From assembly GCA_032718565.1 (NCBI GenBank), contig JAVGVS010000484.1, forward strand, positions 152,731 through 216,730: a DNA stretch of 64,000 nt, read 5' to 3'. A model generated the notes under the pieces. It was given only the letters and a program-made list of their open reading frames with translations, was not told where the DNA came from and did not search any database. Shown here in pieces: positions 1-11,700 of this stretch. Origin of the DNA: Distichodus sexfasciatus. Taxonomy: Eukaryota; Chordata; Actinopteri; Characiformes; Distichodontidae. The position numbers were made by a program, and so were the translations under genes. Positions within the stretch are counted from its first letter, which is position 1. Every line of letters starts with the position of its first letter.

Positions 1-562
1 CCTGATTTCCGTGGGTCGATAGTAAAACATATCTCTGCTAACTTGTTTGGTAGTTTTTCTAATTTACGTCAGTGTTGTAGTTTGTCACAATCAACCAAGC
101 GCACCTTAACTAGTCCTAGCTGCACACTGGTTTATTCACCGTAAAAGTGCCTTTGAGTCGACATAAGCGTAGCGATATAGTAAGTTTACCTCATCAAGTT
201 AGTCGCTAATGCTAACTAACGGTAATGCTGGGTGGCAGAGGCTGGTGTTGAGTCTTTGTTGAGCATTGAGCATTTGTTTCATTGCGTTTGTTCTGACTTT
301 TGATGGACGTGTTGTCACTTATTTTTCACCAGCATCATACAAAGACAGGATTATTACAGCATTCTCCACATGATTATGATTTGGAGAAAATTTATAATAA
401 TAATAAAATACAGACACTAACTTAAAAATGTATCAACTCCTTTTTTAAACGTATTTTTTGGTTTGATATTATTACCTCAGACCGACCGGGGAAACCACCA
501 TTCACCAGACGCGTACCAAAGTGAAAAGTGGATTCCGATTCGAACGTTGTATGTTCCATTTT
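1..562. other. no recognisable feature
   Basis: AT-rich sequence with no exon, repeat family or motif that I recognise. Confidence 0.5.
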
Positions 563-715
563 TTGGGGCCGAGGTACCGTCCCCAAGCCTTGCTCCCTGG
601 GTGCTGTCCTTGTTAGCTGCTCACTGCTCCTTTACGGATGGGTTAAATGCAGAGCTCACATGTCGTTGTGGTGCACTGGTGTGTTCACAATAACAAATAA
701 TCACTGACTTTCATT
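563..715 (+). mobile_element. tRNA-derived SINE, 3' part
   Basis: Matches the body and tail of the element described at 9,972 (ggtaccgtccccaagc through ttcacaataacaaataatca); the tRNA-like head is missing. Confidence 0.75.
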
Positions 716-829
716 TTTGTCTTGTGGTGTCTTGTGGTGTTGGGGATTTTTAAAATAGAAACAAAACAGCACTAAATTGTGGGTTAAAAGTGTGTTGTAA
801 CATGTGCGTACATGTAGCGAGTATAATAT

Positions 830-930
830 TACTGAAAATGTGTTAGTAACGCCTTACATTACTGCATTACAGCAAAAAGTAATGCACTGCAGTAATTACC
901 TTACTTTTCTAACGTTACTCCCAACACTGA
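830..930. mobile_element. fragment of a fish DNA-transposon end
   Basis: Contains GTAACGCCTTACATTACTGC and ends GTTACTCCCAACACTG, a sequence common at the ends of fish non-autonomous DNA transposons. Only one end is visible. The rest of 716-1,520 shows nothing that I recognise. Confidence 0.4.
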
Positions 931-1519
931 ATGAGGCCCAGTCTTTACTTTTAATTAAAAAGCCGTCGTGTTCAGTACAAAGTGTTTCATTTTGGATCGA
1001 TGTATCCGTGTAGATGGGTGTTTCGTTACAGCCCTAATTATTACCAGACGTTATTCGCTCACATAAAGGCAGGTTGTTGCTGCTAATCGCACGCTCCTGA
1101 AACTGCCTCCTTTTCCTCTTTTATCCACCATAAAATCTCCCTGGACGTTTGCAGCTGCTGTTTAACACATTAATGTGTGGTTTGGGGACCGCGCTCTCGA
1201 AATTACCCCCACCTCCTTTTCACTGGCCACTCGTTTACCCACAATCCCACACTTAAGATGACAACAGTACAGGCTACTCTCTGTACCCCGTTTCCATGGC
1301 GACAGCCGGCCGGCTCGAGTTTCGTTGGTGTGAAAGTATTTTTAGAGATTGCTGTGTGTTGTTCTCCCGGCCCAACATCAAATGTCACATTGAAAGATTG
1401 AAGTGTGAGCAGCGGCCACGTCTTTATTTTAAACTGACCCGTCAAGGTACTTCCTGGGACGAAATTAGGGGGAGTTAGAAGTACGGAGCCCAGGCCCAGA
1501 GCCTTTAGGGGCCCCGAGG

Positions 1520-1655
1520 TTAGTGAGACATGGTAAGTGTAATGGTTATACTTCATGGATGGGTCGGATGCAGCGGTCACATTTGGTTGTGGTGCGCTGG
1601 GTGCTGTGGGGTGTTCACAATCACGCAAATAATCACTCACTTTAATGATTTACAT
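1520..1655 (+). mobile_element. tRNA-derived SINE, 3' fragment
   Basis: Shares the cttcatggatgggtcggatgc to gttcacaatcacg tail with the SINE at 9,972, somewhat diverged. Confidence 0.6.
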
Positions 1656-1679
1656 GTGTTGTTTTGCCCAAACCTGCAC

Positions 1680-2510
1680 TGTCATACTTGCATTGAGTCA
1701 CAATTGCGTGGTGGTGTCACACTTGTGGTGTGTTCTCACATTTACGTTACGTTGTCACATTTGAGTTGTGCTGAGTCATACTTCTTTTGTGTGGAGGCAC
1801 ACTTGCGTGTACTGTCACACTTGTGTCGTGTTGTTACGTTGCCGTTGTCCTGAGTGCATTGTGTTGTCACTTGCATTGTGTCGTCACATTTGCGGTGTGT
1901 TGTGTCATACTTGCTTTGTGTGGAGTCACACTTTTGTGTATTGTCACACTTGCGTTGTGCTGAGTGACACTTAAGTTTTGGCGGGTCATACTTGCTTTGT
2001 GTGAAGTCACACTTGTGTGTAGTGTCACACGTGTGTTGTTGTCACTTGCGTCACACTTGTGTTGTGGTGAGTCATACTTGCTTTGTGTAGAGTCACACTT
2101 TTGTGTAGTCACACTTGTGCTGTGTTGTCATATTTGCGTTTTCCTGAGTCACACGTGTGTTGTCACTTGCATTGTGCTGTCACATTTGTATTGTGCTGAG
2201 TCATACTTGCTTTGTGTGTAGTCACGCTTGTGTTGTCATATGTGTTGTCCTGAGTCACGTGTGCGTTGTGTTGCATCACACAAGTTGTGCCGAGTCATAC
2301 TTACTTCATGTGGCGTCACACTTTTGTGTACTGTCACACTTGTGTTGTGTAGTCATATTTGCGTTGTCCTGAGTTACACGCGCGTTGTTGTCACTTGCAT
2401 TCTGTTGTCACATTTGCTTTGTGTTGAGTCACACTTCCGTTGCGTTGTCACACTTGAGTTGTGCCGAGTCATACTTGCTTCGTGTGGCGTCACACTGTCA
2501 TTTTGATGGT
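1680..2510. repeat. GTCACACTTG minisatellite
   Basis: About 830 bases of degenerate GTCACAYTTGYGTTGTG-type monomers. The landmark GTCATACTT(G/C) starts at about 1,775, 1,904, 1,985, 2,071, 2,200 and 2,468, with a GTCATACTTA variant at 2,294. Spacings are close to multiples of 43 bases except for the 94-base step. All three plus frames are largely open because the repeat has few stops; the frames are not genes. Confidence 0.85.
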
Positions 2511-2678
2511 GTTTTGTGAGTTTGTGTAGTGTCTTGTTAACTGCAGTGTTTGTGTTATTAACATGATTCATACGAATTACACTGTGCTCGCTCTCGCCCA
2601 CCCTCATAAACAGTGACACAACAGTTAGCTGGAACAGAGAAGGAAGGAGTCAGTGATGTACTGAAAATAAATAAATCT

Positions 2679-2684
2679 TTATTA
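2679..2684 (-). terminator. candidate poly(A) signal AATAAA
   Basis: AATAAA on the minus strand at the end of the proposed 3' UTR exon, in an AT-rich setting. Other AATAAA motifs occur by chance nearby, so this is a weak call. Confidence 0.3.
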
Positions 2685-3089
2685 ATGATTTGCGTCAGAG
2701 AGAAATCCCTTATGCATCCCAGGAGTTATAGTTCCCTTAAAAATGTAGTCACGTGAATCAATTAGTATTACACTTAATTACTGCGTTAACCAACAATAAG
2801 ACAGCTTAGGAATCACCGGCATCCTCTCACACAGATATCGCACAAAAATACAAAACATAATCCATAAAGATGTGTCATTTCCCAAAAGACGTTTCTCAAT
2901 CTAGTGGCTGTTGTGTTTTAATAAAAATAATGATTTAAAAACGGCCCAGTTCTGAAACACACTGGCGTGAAAACAGATTGAGAGTTAGAGTTTAAGGCCT
3001 GGAATGTGCTGAAAAGATTGATTTACTACGAGTAAAGCATGTGATGGACTCATAAGTTAAATCTAGGAAATGTGAATGTTCCATTAGAC

Positions 3090-3093
3090 TCAC

Positions 3094-3135
<42 letters not shown>

Positions 3136-3150
3136 TCTCTCTCTCTCTCT
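3090..3150. repeat. TC/CA compound microsatellite
   Basis: (TC)n, then (CA)n, then (TC)n. Confidence 0.95.
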
Positions 3151-3469
3151 ATAAAGTGGCAGGCCTGAAAACAGCAGATGTGACATGACAGTTCAAGTTG
3201 AAAACTAGTGGAACGTATTGCACAGTTAGTACCTCACAGAGGCTGCATTAGACGACAGATTACAGTAGACAGGAGACGCTTTTTACACAATCGTCACACA
3301 CACTTTCTCCATCACCCAACACTTCCATCATCCCAACACCCACATCACACCTGCGCATGGTCCCATAACACACACTTAAATACACAACACAGATAAATGG
3401 TAAGAAATACAGTCAAGTGAAAATAAAAAGGCAGGTACCAATAACAAAACTGGAATGAAATGATGGTCT

Positions 3470-3473
3470 CGTC

Positions 3474-3508
<35 letters not shown>

Positions 3509-3515
3509 GCTCTCG
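3470..3515. repeat. TC microsatellite
   Basis: (TC)n with two interruptions. Confidence 0.95.
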
Positions 3516-3954
3516 GAGATCAGGAACAGAGATTTGTAAAATAAAAGAAGACAGGAATGCTACAGAGCTTGTGGTCATCAGGTGGAGGAGACGCACTGAT
3601 GCTGATGGTAGTGTCTTGTTTACGGTGAGAATGTTTTCTTGAGGAAGTGTGCATGAGAAGAGCGGGTAGTTTTGCAGTAGACGGCGTGGTCTGAGGTGTT
3701 TAAGTGGAACACAGCAGTAGTTTGTGGGTGGAACCTGCTGTATGAAGTGGATGAGTGTAGATGCTGCAGTAGTGTAGTGGGGAAATGATGATGCTGCTGC
3801 TGCTGCAGTGGTTTGTGATGACCAGCGGGGGGGCAGTACTGAGCAGGCTGCAGTGCAGAGGCTTCTTCAGTGTTAATGCAGATTCTCACAGGTCTCTTCA
3901 CCCGACATGACCTGATTTGGGAAACACAAACGCTTATAAAACATCATCAACAAG

Positions 3955-5627
3955 CAGGGCCGTGCGATACGACCAATCTCATCCCGATACCGATATACAT
4001 CACAATATAGTACATTTTCTTTCGAGCAGCTCTGCTCTCACAGCGTGTCCACTCTAACGGAATGCCAAAGGAGCCACATTTGGTCAATATTTTACATAAT
4101 GGACCTTTGTCACACTTCCTGGTTCCGAACCTTCTGATCAGTGAAGCGGTGTACCGTCCGTCACTTCCTTTTTACATTAGCTGTTTCAGACGCAGCGCCG
4201 CCTCCTCTCGCCGGTGTTAGTGTAGTGTACCTGGCTCCTGGACTTCATAATAACTAGAGGAACACCTACGGGAAACCTGGGTGAGGTTAACCTGAAGGGA
4301 CGAGGGTCCGTCGTTTAACATACTTTGTGGAAGCACTTACGTCTGCAGCCTACACTTTGACAGTGAGCTCCTTTATGTGTCCAGGAGTGGCAGAAAACGT
4401 CTGAAACCCAGTGCTACACCGCACAGATTTTCTTAGAATAACTGAGGGAGGCTCAGATCGCTCAACAGTCTAGTTTACGAGGGTGCGTCTAATGTTAACG
4501 TTAGCGATGGTTCTGCTGAGGAAGCAGTAGGTAGCCTTAAGGTTACAGAGGAACCCAATTATTCCAAGAAAATCTCCAGGGTGCATCTTGGATACATAAA
4601 GAAGGGTGTGCCATATCTTACCTTTCCAGCTAAACCCAGAATAAATTTTGATCCCGGGGGAAAAAAAGAATTTTGCGGTATTCTGAGTTAGCAGCGTAAT
4701 GAAATCACATCGTTACGCTGCGAACGCAAAGCGAACGCAAATTAACTTCGGCAGTTCAGCGGTGCCAGTCTTATGCAGATAAATGCTCCCTGCAGGAGCA
4801 TGCACCACTGAACATCAAGCGTTTCCTTTTTGTAATGTGCAAAACTGATTGTTCCTGTTCATATAAACTCATAAAACATGTCATACAGTAGTGTACACGA
4901 TGTCATATTTGGATAAAATACAGACGTACAACTTACAAATAAAATAGATAACATCACACGCATGTTAATATTTATATATATTTAATACAGACATCCCGAG
5001 TCTCCCGCATACTGGTAGCGGCTCCCTGATGCCTGCAAATCTCTCGGAATCTAGAGCGAGGAGTGAATAGGAGCGCACAACGCACGCCAGACAGAGCCAA
5101 AGCTAATTCCCTGTATGCAACAATAAACTTCAACTTTATTCTAATTTGAAAATAGTGTTGCGCACGTTGTATTAAAAACGTACTTGATGCCGACGATCAG
5201 TGTAAACTGTAGTGTGAGAATATTTTTCATGTAAATCTGTAAATCGGAGAAACACTGCATATGCATTACATATTAAACTGTGAATCGTTTATGAATCGTG
5301 AATCCATTTTGAATCGAATCATGAGCCCGATTCCAATCGTGAGATTTTCTGAATCATGCACCTGTATTATTTTGATTCATTTTGAAAATCTTTTTATACT
5401 TTCTCCAGTGTGTGTTCTTGTTCCGTGCCTATAAACCGTCCAGTCTGCCACTACATCCGTGTCTCCTTCAGTTATTTTAAAATCACAAAGAGATGCACTT
5501 TTATGATAGTTGAGCATATTTACACTACGAACCACCCCAAAAACAAAATGACTTCATTCATCATAATCGAGGTAAAACGCTGAATTGATCTGTGATGTTG
5601 ATCTGAGGTCATATGGCACAGCCCTAG
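3955..5627. mobile_element. composite DNA-transposon remnant in a 3' UTR intron
   Basis: Left edge AGGGCCGTGCGATACGACC and right edge GGTCATATGGCACAGCCCTA are inverted versions of one another with few mismatches. Internal parts resemble repeats near 14,085, 31,130 and 57,230. The interior seems to be built of several insertions; no transposase frame was seen. Confidence 0.5.
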
Positions 5628-5674
5628 TGTGAGTCGGTGTGTGAACGCGGTAACACTCACCCTTCGCTCTCTCA

Positions 5675-5782
5675 TCACGCTGGAGACTCTCTGGGTGCTA
5701 CGGGAGATCGTCGTGGCGACACGGCGGCCAGCAGCTCGCTAACGATCTCCTGTCTGATCTCCTGAGCCAGGCTCTGTCTGAT
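5675..5782 (-). CDS. itprid2: itprid2 terminal coding exon
   Basis: After a TTGTATGTTCAG acceptor the frame reads IRQSLAQEIRQEIVSELLAA, then VSPRRSPVAPRESPA and TGA. It matches the C-terminus of ITPRID2 (EIRREIVSGLLAAVS), an amphipathic helix near the end of the protein. It is intact. The stop lies 14 bases before a good donor (AAGG|GTGAGTG at 5,660), which implies an intron in the 3' UTR and a stop too close to the junction to trigger nonsense-mediated decay. Confidence 0.9.
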   Translation of the reverse strand: MRQSLAQEIRQEIVSELLAAVSPRRSPVAPRESPA

Positions 5783-8700
5783 CTGAACATACAACAGGAA
5801 GGAAAAAATGGCATCAGATCGTATACTCATAAAAATAATAATAATAATACATTTTAATTCAATAATAATTTAGAAATTTTGTCAATCGTGTCGTCAATAA
5901 CGCCATGCTCCGGACCATGTTTAAGATGTAGAGAGCAATACTCAGGAAAAATCACTCAGCGTTTTTTAGTTATGATCAGAGGTACAGATCTGCTGTATTC
6001 TCTCACAGTGTAGAAGCTCTGCGTTAGACATGAACCTGTAACGTGGAGCAAATGTGTCAGAACGTAATTATAACGCATTATCCTACATAACGGTTGGAGC
6101 AGGGAAGGTGGGCCGGAAACATCAGCTGAAGACAGAGGAACGCTGCGAGAGACGTTGCATTAGTAAAGACACAACCCAGAATTCTGACGGTGAACGAAGG
6201 ACGTAAAACAAAATCTATGATTTAAAATGAAAAAGGGGCGAACAGAGTGTACAGTGTGCGTCAAACACACGGTGATGATGGATCGCCACAAGCCCGACCG
6301 CACCAAGCCCATCGCAGGTCCCCACGTTGAAGGACCCGATTGAATCCAGCTTTCCTCCAATGCTCCACAATGTTCTAGAACGCCGGGCCAAGCTCTTACG
6401 TCAGCCCGAGCCGACAAACCATATTTCACAAGCTGATCAGTCAAAAGGTACGCGTGTCACCGAGAACACGTCGGCGCACGGCGCCAGGGACACATTAAAA
6501 CTCCGTTCTGAACAGTTAATACCGCTGGAGGAAAAGAGGAAAAAGTGACGCCAGCAACGTTTTCACCAACACCACTGGAGAAAATAACACTCTGCTTTGT
6601 ACGTGTGTCTCTGACCCTACCTGACACACATACACAAAAACCAGGACTGATCAGAACAGACTAACAAGTCCTTACTACACCAGCAGTTCTTGAAGAAACC
6701 GCGTGAATGTTGTGTTGAAAAACAGAGGAATAAAGGGTGACGGAGGTAAAAAAGAAACAGGACAGACTGACTGTAGATGTCTCTTGCTGTTGAATTACTG
6801 TAGAGCTCACATCAGGAACGGGCTAAACACTAGAACACTGTGTCCAATGAATATGAAGTATGTATCCATCCATCCATCCATCCATCCCCCTATCCATCCA
6901 TTAGGGCTACACGATATTGGAAAAAAATGACATTGCAATATTTATTTTTACTGCGATATATTTTTACTGCAATATTACCAAAAGACTTGAATTAGCTGCA
7001 TTTGGAAAGAATGGATCATTCTAGAATAATAGTTCTGATCCTGAATGTAAGTGTATATGCAGAGAATTTTTTTTTTTTTAATGGTAAAAGATAATCTACT
7101 TTGCTACGGTCTTCTCATGGTAAATGAAGCCAAATCTGATGTCTCTTGTAGATTATCGTTTAAAAAACGTGACCCTCCACAGCAAAACCAGTCGCTTGTC
7201 GCAACGAGGTTTCCTAGAAAACGAGCGCTTATGTTGTGGGTAAATTCTGGATTTTTTTCTTTTAGTGTTTTGAAACAGTGAAGGTCTATACTGTACTGTT
7301 AGCATATTCTGCTGAAAACTTACTCCTTTCCATCCCAAACGGATTTCTTTGAGGTGAGGAATTCAATTCCAGCAGAATGTTAAAAGTTTCTGTTTTGACC
7401 ATTTACTCCAATATTTGCTTAAATCCACTGGGTTGATCTGAAGTGGAAGATATTTCTCCGAATCCATCTTCATCTCCCGAGTTCAGTTAACCTAACGCAG
7501 GTAGGCTATCCGTGGTGGCTGTGAATTTGTTTTAGGCTACCGTGAAATAAACGAGCCGCGACCGCACTACGCCTGTGAGTAAGTACAGCGATAGTCAACT
7601 TCAAAGGTAGATTTCTCTGTTTCTCACTTAGCGTGACAGGAGAGACCCGACAAGCCACTGGTTTTTCCGTGGAGGGTCACAAATGGGAACAGGGTGAGTT
7701 TTCCCTTTGTATGAAGTGCTAAAAGATATACATGACGTGTATTTGCTTTTAATTCTACTTCTGGATTTGGCGAGGCTCTTTGTGACGGACTATTGGACAA
7801 GTGCACACAGATATCGGCGAAATGATATATCATGCAGCCCTAGTATCTATCTATCCATCCATCCATGTTAAGACGCAGCTTCTAATAATAAGGTTTAGCT
7901 GTTGCCTCTGTAAATGAGAAGCAACACGCCACTGAATTTTTTCAGCAGCTTAGTTATCAGTAAATGCATGGATGACTGTGAGGGAAGTAATTATTCTTCA
8001 GTAGAGTTTAAAATAAAATTATTAATACTACAAGCAAACAACAAAATAAAAATCTTAAAGTGTTTACAGACAACATGCCATTATTTTACTACGTAGATAA
8101 GAAGCTCGCCGGCGTGGAGGCCGCTTCCCCACCTCTTCACCTGGCGTAGTTCCAACGGTAGTTTAGACAAAATCAACAGCCTTCACGTCACTCTTACATC
8201 GCTAACCACGGATGTTATTATCGGCTGATTCTATATCATGCACGGCAAAACGCACCAAAGCGATAACTCAGCGTGTGACCTCACCAGGATCAGTTGTTGG
8301 AGCGACATTTCGCCCCGCCCTCGACTTCGAACTCGGGGCTCGCTCTCCGCTTGGCCGCCCGTCTCTGCAGGACGGGCGCCTGAGCTCCGGTCGCGGGCAC
8401 GGCGGGTGAGGTGACGCTTGAGCGTACACGCCGAGCACTGTGGGAGGAGAGGAGCGGTGGAGGGTTCGGCGGTGCGCGGTGGAGGGAGGAGGCAGGCGGC
8501 TGTGGCCTGGAGGAGCCACCCAGAAGAGCAGGGGTCGCAGCACCGCCAGGCCATCGAACTCAACTCGACTGGAGGTACTGCTCGTGAGGAGGTCCGACAC
8601 CCAGGAGAGGGGTGGAGCGGCTATCAAAGCGATAAGCTGTTACGTTCATGGTTATTGGTATCAATCGTTTTTTAAAACCAATATAAAGCCCATTATTGAA

Positions 8701-11700
8701 AAAGATGAGACCCAGAAGAATAAATAAAAAAGCCTGTAATTTTTGGTAGTTACAAATGTCTAAATTTGTTTACCAAAACAAATTAAATTTGTCTGAAATT
8801 TGTCTTTTTGCCTGTTTAATAAAGGCAAAAAATTGCAAAATCACAGATTCTAGTTTTTATTGCGTTTCTTAAAACATGTCCCAATTTTTGAGGAATTTGA
8901 GTTTATAAATAAATTTAATAAAAGAACTATTTTGGCCACGAGATATTTTTGTGCGCTCAGCAACCCCACCTCTTATTCACTTTAATTATAAGTTTACCAT
9001 CTCCAAAACGTAACATCTACTACGACCAAATTTTGTTACACATCATTAGGCTGTCAACCTGAATTACCACAACTCTTCACTCCTCCTTCATCCGTCCTTC
9101 TCTTTTGTGTTCATCAGTCCTAATATTTAACAGATAAAAATAAAAACCTTTCCTTCCTGTTATTTTCAGAATTTTATCCCTTTCTGCTGTTTTCAGCACA
9201 CACCAATCGCACAGCTACTTCAAGGAGACCTTTCTGTTTTTTGTGTTGGTTGCCAGCCCAGTCCACTATATTTAGTTTGGTCAAAACCTTACAGGAGTGC
9301 TCTCTCAGCGAAAAGCGTCATCGGGCATCTCCGCGTTGGTTACTATTCCATGTAAACATTGCAATGTGTTCCTTTGAGATCGGTAGTTTAGGCCGACATC
9401 TTTACAGCGGAATGAAATCGGCTCTTGAACTAGGTACTCACACGCCTTGAGACGAGAGGTTGGGTGCATGATGAACCTCAAAAAGAAAACAGCTGGGAGA
9501 AGAAGCGCCGATTTACACGTCCCGTCCCTTCCTCGATTTTGATTGGCTAGCAAGAGGGACGTGACATTGACAAGCCAAGCTCTGTGCTCTGATAGTCGAA
9601 CGGGATGAACGGGCACTACGCTATAAAACCGCCTTCCACAGCAAGTCTTTTTTATTCGCTGAAGACGCTAGCACTCTGAACGCCAGAAGCTCAGGGATTC
9701 GCTTTAAAAAGAGGTGCTGCCAGCACAAAAAAACCTGTTCGGTGGACACAGACCCTAACTGTGTGTGTGTGTGTGTGTGTGTATTGATTATGTACTCACT
9801 GGTTCCATGGCCCTCAGTGCAGATGAGCTGGAGAGACTGTCCATGCCAGCCCTGCTCACCTGTTGGGGACGGTATTACACACTTAAATCATCACGACAAA
9901 ACCCAACATCTACCTGTGCTCTTCCACACATCAGGTAAAGCTGAATCTCCACCCCTCCTTCATTCTTCATCAGGGCGGTTGGTAGCGTAACGGTTAGGGA
10001 GTTGACCCAGTGATCAGAAGGTCGCCGGTTCAAGTCCCGAACCGGTAAAAGGTACCACTGAGGTACTCATGAAAGCAAGGTACCGTTCCTAAGCACTGCT
10101 CTAGGGCGTGGCCAAAAAATGCTGCCCACTGCTGCTTCATGGATGGGTCAAATGCAGATGTCATATTACGTTGTGTGCTGCGTCCACAATGACAGCCACT
10201 CACTTAAATTCCCTAATAACCTTTAATTATTTAACGACTTAACTTTTAAATGTGTAAATATGTGAACAAAATCTAATAACAATCACATTTCCTCAAGGAA
10301 ACACCCTTTCCAGGCTGGACACTCCACAACACAACAGCGTCCATTCTTCATTCTATAAAATAAACATCAGTGAGGAGGAGGAGGAGGAAGAGGAGGGGGA
10401 AGAAGATAGGGGTCATTTGAAGGACTACACACGCTGAAAAAAGCTCTCCCAACATATCAAATGATGACACAGGAGGAGCAGAAGCACATCATTCATATTT
10501 CAGCTCTATGCATTTCCAATGACAGCTGCTTTGCTTCTGCTGAGTTCCCTGGATGAGGCTGTTAAATACAGCCGTGTGTGTACTGACCAGGAGGGTGGCG
10601 GCAGAGGTGGCTTGATGGTGGCAGTCGGTCTCCAGCTGCCCAACTCCTGTAGCTCCTGGGCTCACCGGCCAGGCGGTCTGCAGTTGCTCACTACGCCTGC
10701 AGCGAGCAAACCAACGCAAGAGCAGGAATAATCAGTCACAAATAACGCCAGGAAACACTATGTTAAAGTGACACAGTGAATGGAGGATAATTGAGGTTTT
10801 ATACAAATCTTAAGGATTTTAAAAGTCAAATACTTGAAATCAGCTCCCGGGAATCACTGTCCATTATAAAGTTTTAAACTAATCAGAACTGTTCAAGTAT
10901 GTTAATTAGTTAAAAAATAAAACACCTCAAAATCTAGGGGTGCAAAATTCCCTGAATTGTCAAAGTTGGAAACTTTCCATAGGAATTGATGAGAATAAAC
11001 TGGAAATTTCCAAATTGAAAGTTAGGAATTTAAATATAGTTGGTAAAAATGACATGGTAACGGAACATGCAGAAGCCAGGCTTGAGAAGCTTCAGGAGAA
11101 CTGCCTTTATTTGACATGTTGAACAGGACTTTTTAGAGGAGTAAAAGCTGCTTTCACATTTGGAAGTGGGGGCTGTAAGGAATTTTTCCGATGCTTCAAT
11201 TAAAGAATTAAACATTGATGAAGTTTTATTTAATCTGAGTCATGTTTTTTAATTGTATTGTTTCACCTGCATGTCTGCTTATGACTAAACAGAAATTCCA
11301 TATTTCTTTAAATTATCCAAAATGTACAGTTAATTATCATTAATCACTAAATTCGCACCCCTACAGAACGCTTCAATTTGAGAATTTCCAAACCGCCTAA
11401 ACCGCACACCCACAGAAAGCCATTTGTTTTCATTAAGAATACATGGGGTTTGGAACTGGAAAGCTTTCCTTCACCTGTCTTCACACGGTTCTTGTGTCAC
11501 CTCAGACCACACACCTCAAACTGTTTCCACCTTCCGCGACTTGTCTTTTTTCACACTTTACTATCCATCGTTTCTTTCCCCATTCCCTTCCAGTGCGCTT
11601 AGGAGCCTTTCTGCTCGGCCCGTTTTCATGCCGCAGCTAGAAACTTGAGCAGTCACGCTGGTGTTTCCTTTCAGAAATGCAGCTCTAGTTATTTATCACA

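Larger units (their letters stand above)
2660..3911 (-). other. itprid2: candidate itprid2 3' UTR exon
   Basis: An acceptor (CCCAAATCAG) at 3,912 on the minus strand follows the post-stop donor at 5,660. The segment to about 2,660 holds no interspersed repeat that I recognise apart from TC and CA microsatellites at 3,090-3,150 and 3,470-3,515. An AATAAA signal on the minus strand is at 2,684-2,679. Beyond it a minisatellite begins. No protein match was seen; the untranslated role is inferred. Confidence 0.4.

Noticed and set aside
1530..2510. Several plus-strand frames rich in Cys, Val, His and Ser
   Set aside because: Products of the GTCACACTTG minisatellite.
1680..2510. CRISPR-like array
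   Set aside because: Direct repeats are degenerate and have no unique, equal-length spacers; the genome is a vertebrate.
9972..10060. tRNA gene
   Set aside because: A and B boxes are present, but they belong to a SINE head repeated elsewhere, with SINE body and tail attached.
11424..11648. Overlapping plus-strand frames of 65-74 codons
   Set aside because: They lie in an interspersed repeat with two other copies in the window.
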